Made by a program: the position numbers and the translations under genes. The notes under the pieces are model-generated. The model ran no database searches. It saw only the letters and a program-made list of their open reading frames with translations, and had not been told where the DNA came from. A DNA stretch of 64,000 nucleotides from Celeribacter arenosi. GTDB taxonomy: Bacteria > Pseudomonadota > Alphaproteobacteria > Rhodobacterales > Rhodobacteraceae. Positions 32,127 through 41,435 of this stretch are shown here, in pieces. The stretch is from NCBI RefSeq assembly GCF_039539485.1, contig NZ_BAABDF010000003.1, positions 493,665-557,664 of the forward strand. Direction: 5' to 3'. The number at the start of each line of letters is the position of its first letter. Positions within the stretch are counted from its first letter, which is position 1.

Positions 32127-32588
32127 CTAAAACGCGCTCGCGCCGATCAGCAGGCAGGTCACGACGACCACCGAAACCGGGATGCGAAGGCTGAGCCACC
32201 ACACCGGCGCCAGCCCCTGCCGCCAAAACCATGCATCGAGCGCCAAGACAATCGCAAATCCTGCGGCGAGCCACATCAAGAGTAGTTGGAGTGTTACCGC
32301 CAGAGAAAAGACGTGGAAGGTGCCAAAGAAGAACGCGAAAAGCGACGGGATAACGGACAGGAAATAGCCCGTCTTGCGCGCCGTAGTTGTGGCGAACCCC
32401 CATAAGATGCCGGACATAAAGGCAAGGATCACAACGCCATAAGCTGCCAGAAGTGTTGGCCCGTCAGTCGGGCTGAGTGTGATCGCGCCAAACGTTTGTG
32501 TGGTGTCCAGACGCGATATTGCGGCGCCGATGACAAAAGGCACGGCACCCGCAGCGGTCAGGATCAGCGGGACGAAAGGTGGTCTCAT
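32127..32588 (-). CDS. DUF3429 membrane protein
   Basis: A 153-residue protein with five hydrophobic segments, with the DUF3429 pattern: AYGVVILAFMSGILWGF in the middle and MWLAAGFAIVLALDAWFW later. No function is established for the family. It lies nine bases upstream of rnhA in the same direction, so rnhA and the TRIC gene may be cotranscribed with it. Confidence 0.75.
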   Translation of the reverse strand: MRPPFVPLILTAAGAVPFVIGAAISRLDTTQTFGAITLSPTDGPTLLAAYGVVILAFMSGILWGFATTTARKTGYFLSVIPSLFAFFFGTFHVFSLAVTLQLLLMWLAAGFAIVLALDAWFWRQGLAPVWWLSLRIPVSVVVVTCLLIGASAF

Positions 32589-32679
32589 TATGGGCGCTCG
32601 AATGTGGGTTTTACGGCGAGTCCGGCACGCGATTGGCGCATCCGGCGCGCGCGCAGGGTGCGGGGTGCGAAAGCACCCC

Positions 32680-33648
32680 TCATGCCGGAACTCGCAAAAT
32701 GCGGGGCACTTTGAATTCGACGTTTTCCTGCGCGGTTTCGACCAGTTCCACCGTCACGTCAAAGCGTGACTTGAAGGCGTCGATCACCTCGTTGACGAGA
32801 ACCTCGGGTGCGGATGCGCCTGCGGTAATGCCAACGGAACGGATGCCATCCAGAGCGCGCCAATCGATGTCGCCCGCGCGTTGCACGAGTTGGCTATAGG
32901 CGCAGCCGTTTGCGGAGCCGACTTCGACCAGACGTTTGCTGTTGGAGGAATTCGGCGCCCCGATCACAAGGAGTGCGTCAATGTTGGATGCGATTGCTTT
33001 GACCGCCGCTTGGCGGTTTGTCGTGGCGTAGCAGATGTCTTCTTTGTGGGGGCCGACAATGGTTGGGAACCGTTCCTTCAGGGCGGCGACGACTTCGATG
33101 GTGTCGTCCACAGAGAGGGTAGTCTGGGTGATGAAGGCCAGCTTTTCAGGGTCGCGAACATCGAGGTCGGCGACATCGGAGGGTTTTTCGACGAGCAGGA
33201 CCTCACCGTCGGGTAGCTGCCCCATCGTGCCAATCGTTTCGGGGTGACCGGCGTGACCGATCATCACCATTTGCAGGCCGTTTTCGGAGTGCCGCTCTGC
33301 CTCGATGTGCACTTTGGACACCAGCGGGCAGGTGGCGTCGACAAAGACCATTTCGCGCCTCTCCGCTTCTGCGGGGATGGCCTTTGGCACGCCATGCGCG
33401 GAGAAGATCACGGGCCGGTCTGTGGGCGCCTCGTCGAGTTCTTCGACAAAGATCGCGCCGAGCTTTTTCAGCCCGTCGACCACGAATTTATTGTGAACGA
33501 TCTCGTGGCGGACATAGACCGGCGCGCCCCATTTATCGATCGCCATCTCGACAATCTTGATCGCGCGATCAACGCCCGCGCAAAAGCCGCGCGGGGCCGC
33601 GAGATAGAGAGTGAGTGGACTTTTTGGTGCCGTTTTTGGGTCAGTCAT
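32680..33648 (-). CDS. ispH: 4-hydroxy-3-methylbut-2-enyl diphosphate reductase
   Basis: A 322-residue IspH, the last enzyme of the MEP isoprenoid route, making IPP and DMAPP. The three cysteines that hold the 4Fe-4S cluster are in PRGFCAGVDRAI, DATCPLVSKVH and EDICYATTNRQ; the His residues in HEIVHN, SAHGVP and GHAGHPE line the site, and APNSSNSKRLVEV binds diphosphate. The tail FKVPRILRVPA is standard. Confidence 0.96.
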   Translation of the reverse strand: MTDPKTAPKSPLTLYLAAPRGFCAGVDRAIKIVEMAIDKWGAPVYVRHEIVHNKFVVDGLKKLGAIFVEELDEAPTDRPVIFSAHGVPKAIPAEAERREMVFVDATCPLVSKVHIEAERHSENGLQMVMIGHAGHPETIGTMGQLPDGEVLLVEKPSDVADLDVRDPEKLAFITQTTLSVDDTIEVVAALKERFPTIVGPHKEDICYATTNRQAAVKAIASNIDALLVIGAPNSSNSKRLVEVGSANGCAYSQLVQRAGDIDWRALDGIRSVGITAGASAPEVLVNEVIDAFKSRFDVTVELVETAQENVEFKVPRILRVPA

Positions 33649-33769
33649 GAGCGCGCTCCTTGCGCCCAGAGGTATTGTGCCACGCGCGGTGATGCAAGGT
33701 TCGCTTCCGCATCGATTCCCGCCATGAACGCGGCGTGCGAAAACCGCACGCCGCTGCGGTGGTCAAGGG

Positions 33770-34324
33770 TCAGGACGGGTTGTCGTCCTGCGGATCGCGC
33801 GGTGGGCGGCCGATGACGTCGCGCAACTCGTCGAGTTCGATGAAATTATCGGCCTGACGGCGAAGCTCATCGGCGATCATCGAGGGCTGTGTGCGCATCG
33901 AGGAAACCACCGACACCCGAACGCCCTGTCGTTGCAGGCTTTCCACCAGCGGTCGGAAATCGCCGTCTCCTGAAAAGATCACGATGTGATCGAGGTGGGG
34001 GGCCAATTCCATTGCATTGACCGCGAGTTCGATGTCCATGTTCCCCTTCACCTTACGCCGCCCCATGGAATCCGTGAATTCCTTTGCCGGCTTGGTCACC
34101 ATGGTGAAGCCGTTGTAATTGAGCCAGTCAACGAGGGGGCGGACCGGAGAGTATTCTTCGTTTTCGAGCAATGCCGTATAGTAGAATGCACGCAAAAGTT
34201 TCCCGCGCCGCATGAATTCCTGGCGCAGCAATTTGTAATCAATGTCGAACCCGAGCGATTTTGCGGCCGCATAGAGGTTTGACCCATCGATGAACAAAGC
34301 TAGTCGTTCATCTTTGTAAAACAT
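33770..34324 (-). CDS. NYN-domain (LabA/DUF88) protein, probable ribonuclease
   Basis: A 184-residue PIN-like NYN domain. The conserved acidic residues are in LFIDGSNLY (about residues 11-19), VKGNMDIELAVNAM and IFSGDGDFRPLVESL, which together form a divalent-metal site. NYN proteins are predicted or shown RNases. The start is ATG 34324, with AAGGAAC upstream; an in-frame extension upstream lacks similarity. The leader contains an unusual stem-loop. Confidence 0.85.
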   Translation of the reverse strand: MFYKDERLALFIDGSNLYAAAKSLGFDIDYKLLRQEFMRRGKLLRAFYYTALLENEEYSPVRPLVDWLNYNGFTMVTKPAKEFTDSMGRRKVKGNMDIELAVNAMELAPHLDHIVIFSGDGDFRPLVESLQRQGVRVSVVSSMRTQPSMIADELRRQADNFIELDELRDVIGRPPRDPQDDNPS

Positions 34325-34342
34325 GGAGAAGTTCCTTTTTTG

Positions 34343-34391
34343 TGAGCATATACCATCTGTGGATGGTCGTCGGGTTTGCCGCGGATGCTCA
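34343..34391 (-). promoter_or_regulatory. Nested stem-loop in the leader of the NYN gene
   Basis: A perfect 7-bp outer pair (TGAGCAT / ATGCTCA) encloses a second hairpin CCATC-TGTG-GATGG. On the minus strand it ends about 18 bases before the start codon, next to the A-rich ribosome-binding region, so it could control translation of the NYN gene. Confidence 0.4.
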
Positions 34392-34500
34392 TATGGCGTG
34401 TAACGCCAATGCCTAATACTGTTTTGCGTCTTGCGAAACTTGTCTAAAAACACAGGACCACAAAGAATTGCAAAACGCAAAGATCATAAATGAGGGCATT

Positions 34501-35064
34501 GTGCGCGCTTTCGTCGCATTCGGGGCGAATTTGCCGTCACGTGCGGGAGATCCAATCGCAACCTTTCATGCGGTGATTGCCGAACTCGAAGCTTCCGGGG
34601 TCCGTGTCCTGGCCAAGAGCCGACTATTTCAGACGCCTGCCTTTCCCGAAGGATCCGGTCCTGACTACATCAATGCCTGCATCGAAATCGAAACGGATCA
34701 ATCAGCGCAGGCGGTGCTCGACATGCTTCACGACGTCGAGGCACGGTTCGGTCGTGTCCGTAAAACCCGTTGGGCCGAGCGTGGTGTGGACCTCGACCTG
34801 ATCGCGGTTGGCGAGCGGGTGCTGCCTGATGAAGCGACGCTGCTCAGGTGGATCGAAATGGATATCGAAACGCAGATGCGCGACGCGCCCCTGACCCTGA
34901 CACTCCCGCATCCGCGCCTTCAGGACCGTGCATTTGTACTGATTCCATTCGCGGATGTCGCGCCGGACTGGCGCCATCCGGTGTTGGGCCTGACGGTAAA
35001 AGAGATGTGCGCGGTGCTACCCGAGAGCGAAAAGTCGGCCATTATTGCGGTAAATCAGCCGTGA
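34501..35064 (+). CDS. folK: 2-amino-4-hydroxy-6-hydroxymethyldihydropteridine diphosphokinase
   Basis: A 187-residue HPPK that pyrophosphorylates the pterin in folate synthesis. FVAFGANLPS is the N-terminal motif, KSRLFQTPAFPEGSGPDYINACIEI the substrate region, and VRKTRWAERGVDLDLI plus LPHPRLQDRAFVLIPF the signature. I use GTG 34501 because GAGGG lies just upstream and the protein then starts right at the first beta strand; a TTG at 34468 would add 11 residues. Confidence 0.92.
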   Translation: MRAFVAFGANLPSRAGDPIATFHAVIAELEASGVRVLAKSRLFQTPAFPEGSGPDYINACIEIETDQSAQAVLDMLHDVEARFGRVRKTRWAERGVDLDLIAVGERVLPDEATLLRWIEMDIETQMRDAPLTLTLPHPRLQDRAFVLIPFADVAPDWRHPVLGLTVKEMCAVLPESEKSAIIAVNQP

Positions 35065-35161
35065 ATTGGCCGGATATCGGGGAAAAGGGCGCTTGTGTTC
35101 CGCTGTGCGAGGTCCTAAATAAGCCCCTTGATTGTCCATCATTCCTACGATTGGAGTTCCC

Positions 35162-35515
35162 ATGGCCCGCGTGACCGTTGAAGATTGCGTCGACAAGGTT
35201 CCGAACCGTTTCGAGCTTGTGATGCTCGCAGCACACCGTGCGCGCGAAATCGCGGCTGGTTCGTCGCTGACCGTTGATCGCGATAACGACAAGAACCCTG
35301 TCGTGTCTCTGCGTGAAATCGCCGAGGAAACCCAGTCTGCCGACGCGCTGCGTGAGCGGATGATCGAAAGCCACCAGACCCAGATCGAAGTGGATGAGCC
35401 CGAAGAAGACCGTATGGCACTTCTTATGGGTCAGGAGCAGGACAAACCTGCCGCCGACGATATGTCGGAGGAAAAGCTCCTGCGTGCTTTGATGGAAGCT
35501 CAAGGCCAGCAGTAA
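35162..35515 (+). CDS. rpoZ: RNA polymerase omega subunit
   Basis: A 117-residue omega subunit with MARVTVEDC and NRFELVMLAAHRAREIAAG at the N-terminus and DKNPVVSLREIAEET, followed by the acidic C-terminal extension usual in alphaproteobacteria. ATG 35162 is chosen because MARVTVEDC is the standard start and GGAG lies seven bases ahead. It is followed by rsh, a common pairing that links polymerase with (p)ppGpp synthesis. Confidence 0.96.
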   Translation: MARVTVEDCVDKVPNRFELVMLAAHRAREIAAGSSLTVDRDNDKNPVVSLREIAEETQSADALRERMIESHQTQIEVDEPEEDRMALLMGQEQDKPAADDMSEEKLLRALMEAQGQQ

Positions 35516-35548
35516 GGCGCCACGCGCCAATGGAGTTTGCGGACTGAG

Positions 35549-37666
35549 ATGATCGACGTCGAAGACCTGATCGCGCTGGTCCGCAACTACAACCCCAAAA
35601 CCAATGCCGATCTCATTCGTGAAGCCTATGCTTACGGAATGGAGATGCATGAAGGGCAGTTCCGGCATTCGGGCGAGCCCTATTTTTCGCATCCCGTTGC
35701 GGTCGCGGCCATTCTGACCGAGCAGGCGCTCGACGATGCCACCATCATCACCGCTCTGCTCCACGACACGATCGAAGACACGAAATCCACCTATTCCGAG
35801 GTCGCGCGCCGTTTTGGCGAAGAGGTCGCGGAACTGGTCGATGGCGTCACCAAGCTGACGAACCTGCAACTGTCCTCCACCGAGACAAAGCAGGCCGAAA
35901 ACTTCCGCAAACTGTTCATGGCGATGTCAAAGGATCTTCGGGTGATCCTCGTGAAGCTCGCCGACCGGTTGCACAACATGCGCACGATCAAATCCATGCG
36001 CGCGGAAAAGCAGCTGCAAAAAGCGCGTGAGACGATGGATATCTTCGCCCCACTTGCAGGCCGCATGGGTATGCAATGGATGCGCGAAGAGCTTGAGGAT
36101 CTCAGCTTTCGGGTGATCAATCCCGAAGCGCGCAACTCGATTATCCGCCGGTTCATCACGTTGCAGCGCGAGACCGGCGATGTGATCCACAAAATCACCA
36201 ACGACATTCGCGCCGAGCTTGAAAAAGGCGAAATCGAAGCGGATGTGTTCGGCCGCGCGAAAAAGCCCTATTCGATCTGGCGCAAGATGGAAGAGAAGCA
36301 GCAGAGTTTCTCGCGCCTCTCCGACATCTACGGGTTCCGCGTCATCACACGCACCGAGGCCGATTGTTATCGTGTGCTCGGCGTGATCCACCAACGCTGG
36401 CGTGCGGTGCCGACGCGGTTCAAGGACTATATCAGCCAGCCGAAATCGAACGGCTACCGGTCAATCCATACAACGGTGTCCGGTCGTGACGGCAAACGCG
36501 TCGAGGTGCAAATCCGCACCCGCCAGATGCACGAAGTCGCCGAAAGCGGGGTGGCCGCGCATTGGTCCTATCGTGACGGTGTTCGCGCGCAAAACCCGTT
36601 CGCGGTCGACCCTGCAAAATGGCTCGCCCAGCTGACGGAGCGGTTCGAGAACGCCGATGACCACAGCGAGTTTCTCGAGCATGTGAAGCTCGAAATGTAT
36701 GCCGACCAAGTGTTTTGCTTCTCGCCCAAGGGCGACGTTGTGAAGCTGCCGAAAGGCGCGACACCGTTGGATTATGCCTATGCGATCCACACGCGGATCG
36801 GCGATAGCTGCGTGGGCGCAAAGGTGGACGGTATTCGGGTGCCGCTCTGGACGCGGCTCAAAAACGGACAGTCGGTCGAAATTCTGACCGCCGAAGGCCA
36901 GCGCCCACAGGGCACGTGGCTCGATATCGTGGTCACGGGACGTGCAAAGGCGGCCATCCGTAAATCCCTGCGCGAAGAGGACCGTGAGCGGTTTGAAAAG
37001 CTCGGTCGCGAACTGGCCCGTGTTGCATTTGAACATGTCGGCAAAAAAGCCACCGAGAAGGTTCTGAAAACCGCCGCCAAGCAGATGAGTTTGGCCAGTC
37101 CCGAAGAACTCCTCGCGCGTCTTGGGTCGGCCGAACTGACCGCATCGGAACTGGTGAAAGCGGTCTACCCCGAGCTCGTGCGGGAAAGTGGTGAGGTTGA
37201 AGCACCCCGTGCGGTTTTGGGCCTTTCCGACGGGGCAAGTTATACACGCGCGCGGTGCTGTCAGGCAGTGCCGGGCGAAAGAATTGTCGGGATCGCCTAC
37301 CGTGGCAAAGGCGTGATTGTTCACGCGATTGATTGCCCCGCTTTGGCTGAATTGGACGCCGACACCGACCGTTGGTTGGACCTGCAATGGCACTCCGGTC
37401 CACATGCGCCGGTGCATACAGTGTGCCTTGAGGTTACCATTGCCAATGACGCAGGCGTGCTCGGACGTATTTGCACATTGATCGGCGAACAGAAGGCGAA
37501 TATCTCCGACCTGAACTTTATTGATCGCAAACCAGATTTTTACCGTGTGATTATAGATGTAGATCTACGTGATGTGGAACATCTGCACGCGGTGATGTTG
37601 GCTCTCGAAGCGGAAAGTGACGTGGCGCGGGTGAGACGGTATCGCGACCTCGAAAGACGGCCCTAA
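35549..37666 (+). CDS. rsh: Bifunctional (p)ppGpp synthetase/hydrolase (RelA/SpoT homologue)
   Basis: A 705-residue Rsh with HD hydrolase domain (HDTIEDT at about residues 72-78, plus RLHNMRTI), synthetase domain (YGFRVITRT, and SNGYRSIHTTVSG), TGS domain (FCFSPKGDVVKLPKGATPLDYAYAIHT, about 390-416) and C-terminal ACT domain. Both catalytic domains look complete, so it should both make and degrade the stringent-response alarmone. I start at ATG 35549; a TTG 12 bases earlier is less likely. Confidence 0.95.
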   Translation: MIDVEDLIALVRNYNPKTNADLIREAYAYGMEMHEGQFRHSGEPYFSHPVAVAAILTEQALDDATIITALLHDTIEDTKSTYSEVARRFGEEVAELVDGVTKLTNLQLSSTETKQAENFRKLFMAMSKDLRVILVKLADRLHNMRTIKSMRAEKQLQKARETMDIFAPLAGRMGMQWMREELEDLSFRVINPEARNSIIRRFITLQRETGDVIHKITNDIRAELEKGEIEADVFGRAKKPYSIWRKMEEKQQSFSRLSDIYGFRVITRTEADCYRVLGVIHQRWRAVPTRFKDYISQPKSNGYRSIHTTVSGRDGKRVEVQIRTRQMHEVAESGVAAHWSYRDGVRAQNPFAVDPAKWLAQLTERFENADDHSEFLEHVKLEMYADQVFCFSPKGDVVKLPKGATPLDYAYAIHTRIGDSCVGAKVDGIRVPLWTRLKNGQSVEILTAEGQRPQGTWLDIVVTGRAKAAIRKSLREEDRERFEKLGRELARVAFEHVGKKATEKVLKTAAKQMSLASPEELLARLGSAELTASELVKAVYPELVRESGEVEAPRAVLGLSDGASYTRARCCQAVPGERIVGIAYRGKGVIVHAIDCPALAELDADTDRWLDLQWHSGPHAPVHTVCLEVTIANDAGVLGRICTLIGEQKANISDLNFIDRKPDFYRVIIDVDLRDVEHLHAVMLALEAESDVARVRRYRDLERRP

Positions 37667-37685
37667 CCAGCGCGGAGCTCAGCGA

Positions 37686-38333
37686 GTGGTTTTCAAAAGA
37701 CGCGACAAGCTTTCGGGATGGACCTTGTTCATCCGTAGCATCTGGCCGAAGGGCGGTTGGTCGCGGGCTGCCACCTATATGAAGCACCGCCTGAACCGCC
37801 TACCCGATACCCCCCATAAAATCGCGCGCGGTGTTTTCGCGGGTGCCTTCGCCGCCTTCACGCCCTTCTTCGGGCTGCATTTTCTGGTCGCATTTCTGGT
37901 TGCCAAGCTGGTGCGCGGGAATGTCCTTGCGGCTCTTTTGGGGACGTTTATCGGCAATCCATTGACCTATGTGCCCATCGGCGTGATCGCCATGAAGATG
38001 GGGCACTTCATTCTAGGGTCCCGCTTTGATCGTGAACACGAACGCTCCTTTGTGGGCAAATTCTTGGATGCGGGTGACGACCTGTGGCGCAATCTGGTGG
38101 CGCTATTTACCGATCAGGATGCAAACTGGGATGGGCTGTTGAGGTTCACCCATGAAGTTTTCATGCCCTATCTCGTGGGCGGCATTTTCCCGGGAATCGT
38201 GGCGGGGCTTGCGTGCTATTACATCTCGTTGCCGATGATTTCCGCCTATCAGCACCGGCGCATTGGTCGTTTCAAAAGGAAATCGGAAGAGCGGCGCAGG
38301 AAAGCCGCGGCCAAAAACCGACAAAACCCATGA
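37686..38333 (+). CDS. DUF2062 membrane protein
   Basis: A 215-residue protein with the DUF2062 core RGVFAGAFAAFTPFFGLHF and GTFIGNPLTYVPIG, two or three membrane segments, and a strongly basic C-terminus rich in Arg/Lys. GTG start 20 bases after rsh. Function of the family is unknown; it often sits near pdxJ and acpS in these genomes. Confidence 0.85.
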   Translation: MVFKRRDKLSGWTLFIRSIWPKGGWSRAATYMKHRLNRLPDTPHKIARGVFAGAFAAFTPFFGLHFLVAFLVAKLVRGNVLAALLGTFIGNPLTYVPIGVIAMKMGHFILGSRFDREHERSFVGKFLDAGDDLWRNLVALFTDQDANWDGLLRFTHEVFMPYLVGGIFPGIVAGLACYYISLPMISAYQHRRIGRFKRKSEERRRKAAAKNRQNP

Positions 38334-38436
38334 TCGCAGGCATCACGGATTGTCGGTTTCCTTTCGCGCTGACCTGACTATCCTCGCCCGCGCAAACAGC
38401 AACGGCGAAAAGCCCGACCGCCAAGGATGAGAGACG

Positions 38437-39177
38437 ATGGAAAAGCTGCGCCTGGGAATGAATATCGATCACGTGGCCACGGTACGAAATGCACGTGGTT
38501 CCGCCTATCCCGACCCGATCAGGGCGGCAAAACTGGCCGAAGAGGCGGGTGCCGATGGTATTACTGCGCATTTGCGTGAGGACCGTCGCCATATCACCGA
38601 TGCCGACATCGAGGCGCTGGTTGACGCGCTTTCCGTTCCGCTCAACTTCGAAATGGCGGCAACAGACGAGATGCAGGCGATTGCTCTGCGCCACAAACCC
38701 CATGCCGTTTGCCTCGTGCCCGAGAAGCGTGAAGAGCGCACGACGGAGGGCGGTCTGGAGGTCGCGCGCGAAGAGAACAAGTTGGCCCATTTTATTGCGC
38801 CGCTTCGCGAGGCAGGGTGTCGGGTGTCGATTTTCATAGCCGCGGATCAAAGGCAAATCGAAGCGGCACACCGGATCGGTGCGGCCGTGGTCGAACTGCA
38901 CACCGGCGCCTATTGTGACCACCATTACGACGGGGATTTCGAGGCGCGTGACGCCGAATTGGTGCGGCTCGCCGAGATGGCGCAATTTGCACATAGCCTC
39001 GGGTTGGAAGTCCACGCAGGCCACGGGTTGACCTACGAAACGGTTCAGCCGATCGCAGCATTGCCCCAGATTGTCGAACTCAACATCGGTCACTTTCTGA
39101 TCGGGGAGTCGATTTTCCGTGGTCTGGGTCCGGCCATCGGGGAAATGCGGCGGCTCATGGATGAGGCGCGCGGATGA
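38437..39177 (+). CDS. pdxJ: Pyridoxine 5'-phosphate synthase
   Basis: A 246-residue PdxJ that condenses 1-deoxyxylulose 5-phosphate with 3-amino-2-oxopropyl phosphate in the DXP-dependent vitamin B6 route. Stretches: LRLGMNIDHVATVRNARG (His and Asn of the phosphate site), DGITAHLREDRRHI, CLVPEKREERTTEGGL, VHAGHGLTYE and LNIGHFLIGESIF. It is followed by a small gene with a four-base overlap, then acpS. Confidence 0.97.
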   Translation: MEKLRLGMNIDHVATVRNARGSAYPDPIRAAKLAEEAGADGITAHLREDRRHITDADIEALVDALSVPLNFEMAATDEMQAIALRHKPHAVCLVPEKREERTTEGGLEVAREENKLAHFIAPLREAGCRVSIFIAADQRQIEAAHRIGAAVVELHTGAYCDHHYDGDFEARDAELVRLAEMAQFAHSLGLEVHAGHGLTYETVQPIAALPQIVELNIGHFLIGESIFRGLGPAIGEMRRLMDEARG

Positions 39178-39482
39178 TCCTGCACACTGTATTATGCGCC
39201 TTGCGTGCCGATTACGATGCGGGTGAGTTGGCGTCGATTATGGCGGGTCTCGAAGCATTGGACATTGCAGGGTTCGACCGGTTTTCGCATGGCCCCAATA
39301 TCGATCTAGAGGGAAAATCTCCCCTCTATCCATTCGGGTTCCAATGCCAGTTTACTGATCGCGCAGCCTTGGAGGCCTATGGCGCCAATCCTGATCACCA
39401 TGCGTTGGGCGCGCGACTTGTGGCGCTGTGCGCAAATGGCGCAGACGGCATTTTTGTGTCGGACCTTGAGGTAAGTGCATGA
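39174..39482 (+). CDS. Dabb-like (stress-responsive A/B barrel) small protein
   Basis: A 102-residue protein opening MILHTVLCALR, with DRFSHGPNIDLEGKSPLYPFGFQCQF and a HHALGARLVAL region, matching the ferredoxin-like Dabb fold of small dimeric proteins. Catalysis cannot be assigned. It is inserted between pdxJ and acpS with four-base overlaps on both sides, so it is strictly coupled to them. Confidence 0.7.
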   Translation: MILHTVLCALRADYDAGELASIMAGLEALDIAGFDRFSHGPNIDLEGKSPLYPFGFQCQFTDRAALEAYGANPDHHALGARLVALCANGADGIFVSDLEVSA

Positions 39483-39883
39483 TCCTCGGTATCGGCAGTG
39501 ATCTGGCTAATATTGATCGTATTCAAGGGACCATTGATCGTTTTGGCGACCGGTTCAAAAACCGTGTCTTCACCGAGACCGAACAGAAAAAGGCAGAGAG
39601 CCGCAAAGACGTTGCGGGCACCTATGCCAAACGATGGGCGGCCAAGGAGGCCTGCTCAAAGGCGCTCGGGACCGGTCTCGCCATGGGTATTTCGTGGAAG
39701 GATATGGCGGTCACAAATTTGCGCACCGGCCAGCCGGTGATGGAAGTGACAGGATGGGCGCGTGATCGCCTCGCCGAAATGACCCCGCCAGACCATGACG
39801 CGATCATCCACGTGACGCTCACGGACGATCATCCATGGGCACAGGCCTTTGTTGTGATCGAGGCGCGACGGCGCGAGGCGTGA
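39479..39883 (+). CDS. acpS: Holo-[acyl-carrier-protein] synthase
   Basis: A 134-residue AcpS that transfers 4'-phosphopantetheine from CoA to ACP. The magnesium-binding motifs GIGSDLANIDRI (with the Asp) and AKRWAAKEACSKALGTG (with the Glu) are intact. Confidence 0.95.
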   Translation: MILGIGSDLANIDRIQGTIDRFGDRFKNRVFTETEQKKAESRKDVAGTYAKRWAAKEACSKALGTGLAMGISWKDMAVTNLRTGQPVMEVTGWARDRLAEMTPPDHDAIIHVTLTDDHPWAQAFVVIEARRREA

Positions 39884-39978
39884 TTGCGGCATGGGGGCGT
39901 TGCTCTTGACTCGTGCCGCCGTGCCCATCATGTAGCCGGAGACCCGAGAAAAGCTAAACTATAGGACGATGCGCACAG

Positions 39979-40752
39979 ATGAGCAGCTACAAAGACAGTA
40001 TGACCGAGACGATCAAGACAATCGTCTACGCGCTCCTCATTGCCGGCGTTTTCCGCAGTCTCTTTTTCCAGCCGTTTTTCATCCCCTCGGCGTCGATGAA
40101 AGACACGCTGCTGATCGGTGATTTCCTGTTCGTGAACAAAATGGCCTATGGCTATTCGCGGTACTCCTGCCCGTTCGGGATGTGCCCGATTTCGGGTCGG
40201 ATTCTCGATAAATCGCCTGAGCGCGGTGATATTGTTGTCTTTATGCATCCTGTTGAAAAGCGCGCCTTCGTGAAGCGCCTTATCGGCCTTCCCGGTGATA
40301 AGGTGCAGATGAAGGATGGCGTCCTGTTCATCAACGGCGAAGAGGCGAAACAGACGCCGGATGGTCTGTTCACCGAGACATATGAGCGCCAAGGCGCCGC
40401 GGGCAATCTGCCACGCTGTGCGAATGCGGCCCCCGGTTTGGGCGGTGAATGTGTAAAAGAAAAGCTCGTCGAAACGCTCCCGGGCGGGACCGAGCATTCC
40501 ATTTTGAACATCGGCACCATCAGCATGGATGACACGCCGGTCTATACGGTTCCCGAGAAGAGCTATTTCTTCATGGGTGACAACCGTGACAACTCTACAG
40601 ACAGCCGTTTTGCCCAGCCCTATGGTGTTGGCTACGTACCCGAAGAGTTCTTGCTCGGTCGTGTGGATCGGGTGATCTTCTCCTCTGCAGGCAGCCGCAT
40701 CGTGTACTTCTGGACATGGCGCAAAGATCGATTCTTCAAGGCACTCCAGTGA
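39979..40752 (+). CDS. lepB: Signal peptidase I
   Basis: A 257-residue type I signal peptidase anchored by an N-terminal membrane helix (about residues 12-30). The catalytic serine is S39 in PSASMKDTLL, the lysine in FVKRLIGLPGD, and the C-terminal box is FFMGDNRDNSTDSR. It cleaves signal peptides of exported proteins at the periplasmic face. TTGACT upstream at about 39906 may be its promoter. Its stop overlaps the rnc start (GTGA). Confidence 0.95.
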   Translation: MSSYKDSMTETIKTIVYALLIAGVFRSLFFQPFFIPSASMKDTLLIGDFLFVNKMAYGYSRYSCPFGMCPISGRILDKSPERGDIVVFMHPVEKRAFVKRLIGLPGDKVQMKDGVLFINGEEAKQTPDGLFTETYERQGAAGNLPRCANAAPGLGGECVKEKLVETLPGGTEHSILNIGTISMDDTPVYTVPEKSYFFMGDNRDNSTDSRFAQPYGVGYVPEEFLLGRVDRVIFSSAGSRIVYFWTWRKDRFFKALQ

Positions 40753-41435
40753 AGCTATCCCGCGAACTCGCAGATTTCGAAGACCGACTCGGGCACCAAT
40801 TTAAAACGCCTGACCTACTCGTTCGCGCGCTGACACATAGTTCTATCTCGTCGAAGACCCGCCCTGATAACCAGCGGCTGGAGTTTTTGGGCGACCGTGT
40901 GTTGGGCCTGGTCATGGCCGAAGCACTGTTCGAGGCCGACAGGCAGGCCTCCGAGGGGCAGCTCGCGCCGCGATTCAATGCGCTTGTGCGCAAAGAAGCC
41001 TGCGCCGAGGTTGCGCGCCAAATCGATATCGGTGTTGTCCTGAAACTGGGTCGTTCCGAAATGATGTCGGGCGGACGCCGCAAAGAGGCGCTTTTGGCGG
41101 ATGCGATGGAGGCGGTGATTGCCGCTGTCTATCAGGATGCCGGTTTCGAGGCCGCAAAAGTCGTGGTTAAGACGCTGTGGGGCGACCGTGTGGAGCGGGT
41201 CGATGAAGACAGTCGCGATTCCAAAACGGCGCTTCAGGAATGGGCGCAGGCGCGTGGGCAAAAGCCACCTACCTATACAGAAATCGCGCGGTCGGGTCCC
41301 GATCATGCGCCGATCTTTACAATTGAAGTGATGCTATCGAGTGGCGAAACCGCGACTGCCGAAGCGCCTTCGAAACGACAAGCCGAACAGACGGCAGCGA
41401 AAGACCTGCTCTCAACATTGGAGACTTCCAAATGA
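40749..41435 (+). CDS. rnc: Ribonuclease III
   Basis: A 228-residue RNase III that cuts double-stranded RNA. The signature RLEFLGDRVLGLVMAE carries the catalytic acidic residues, ALLADAMEAVIAAVYQDAG the second set, and a C-terminal dsRNA-binding domain starts at about residue 155. GTG 40749 is used because it overlaps the lepB stop as GTGA. lepB-rnc-era is a classic operon. Confidence 0.95.
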   Translation: MKLSRELADFEDRLGHQFKTPDLLVRALTHSSISSKTRPDNQRLEFLGDRVLGLVMAEALFEADRQASEGQLAPRFNALVRKEACAEVARQIDIGVVLKLGRSEMMSGGRRKEALLADAMEAVIAAVYQDAGFEAAKVVVKTLWGDRVERVDEDSRDSKTALQEWAQARGQKPPTYTEIARSGPDHAPIFTIEVMLSSGETATAEAPSKRQAEQTAAKDLLSTLETSK

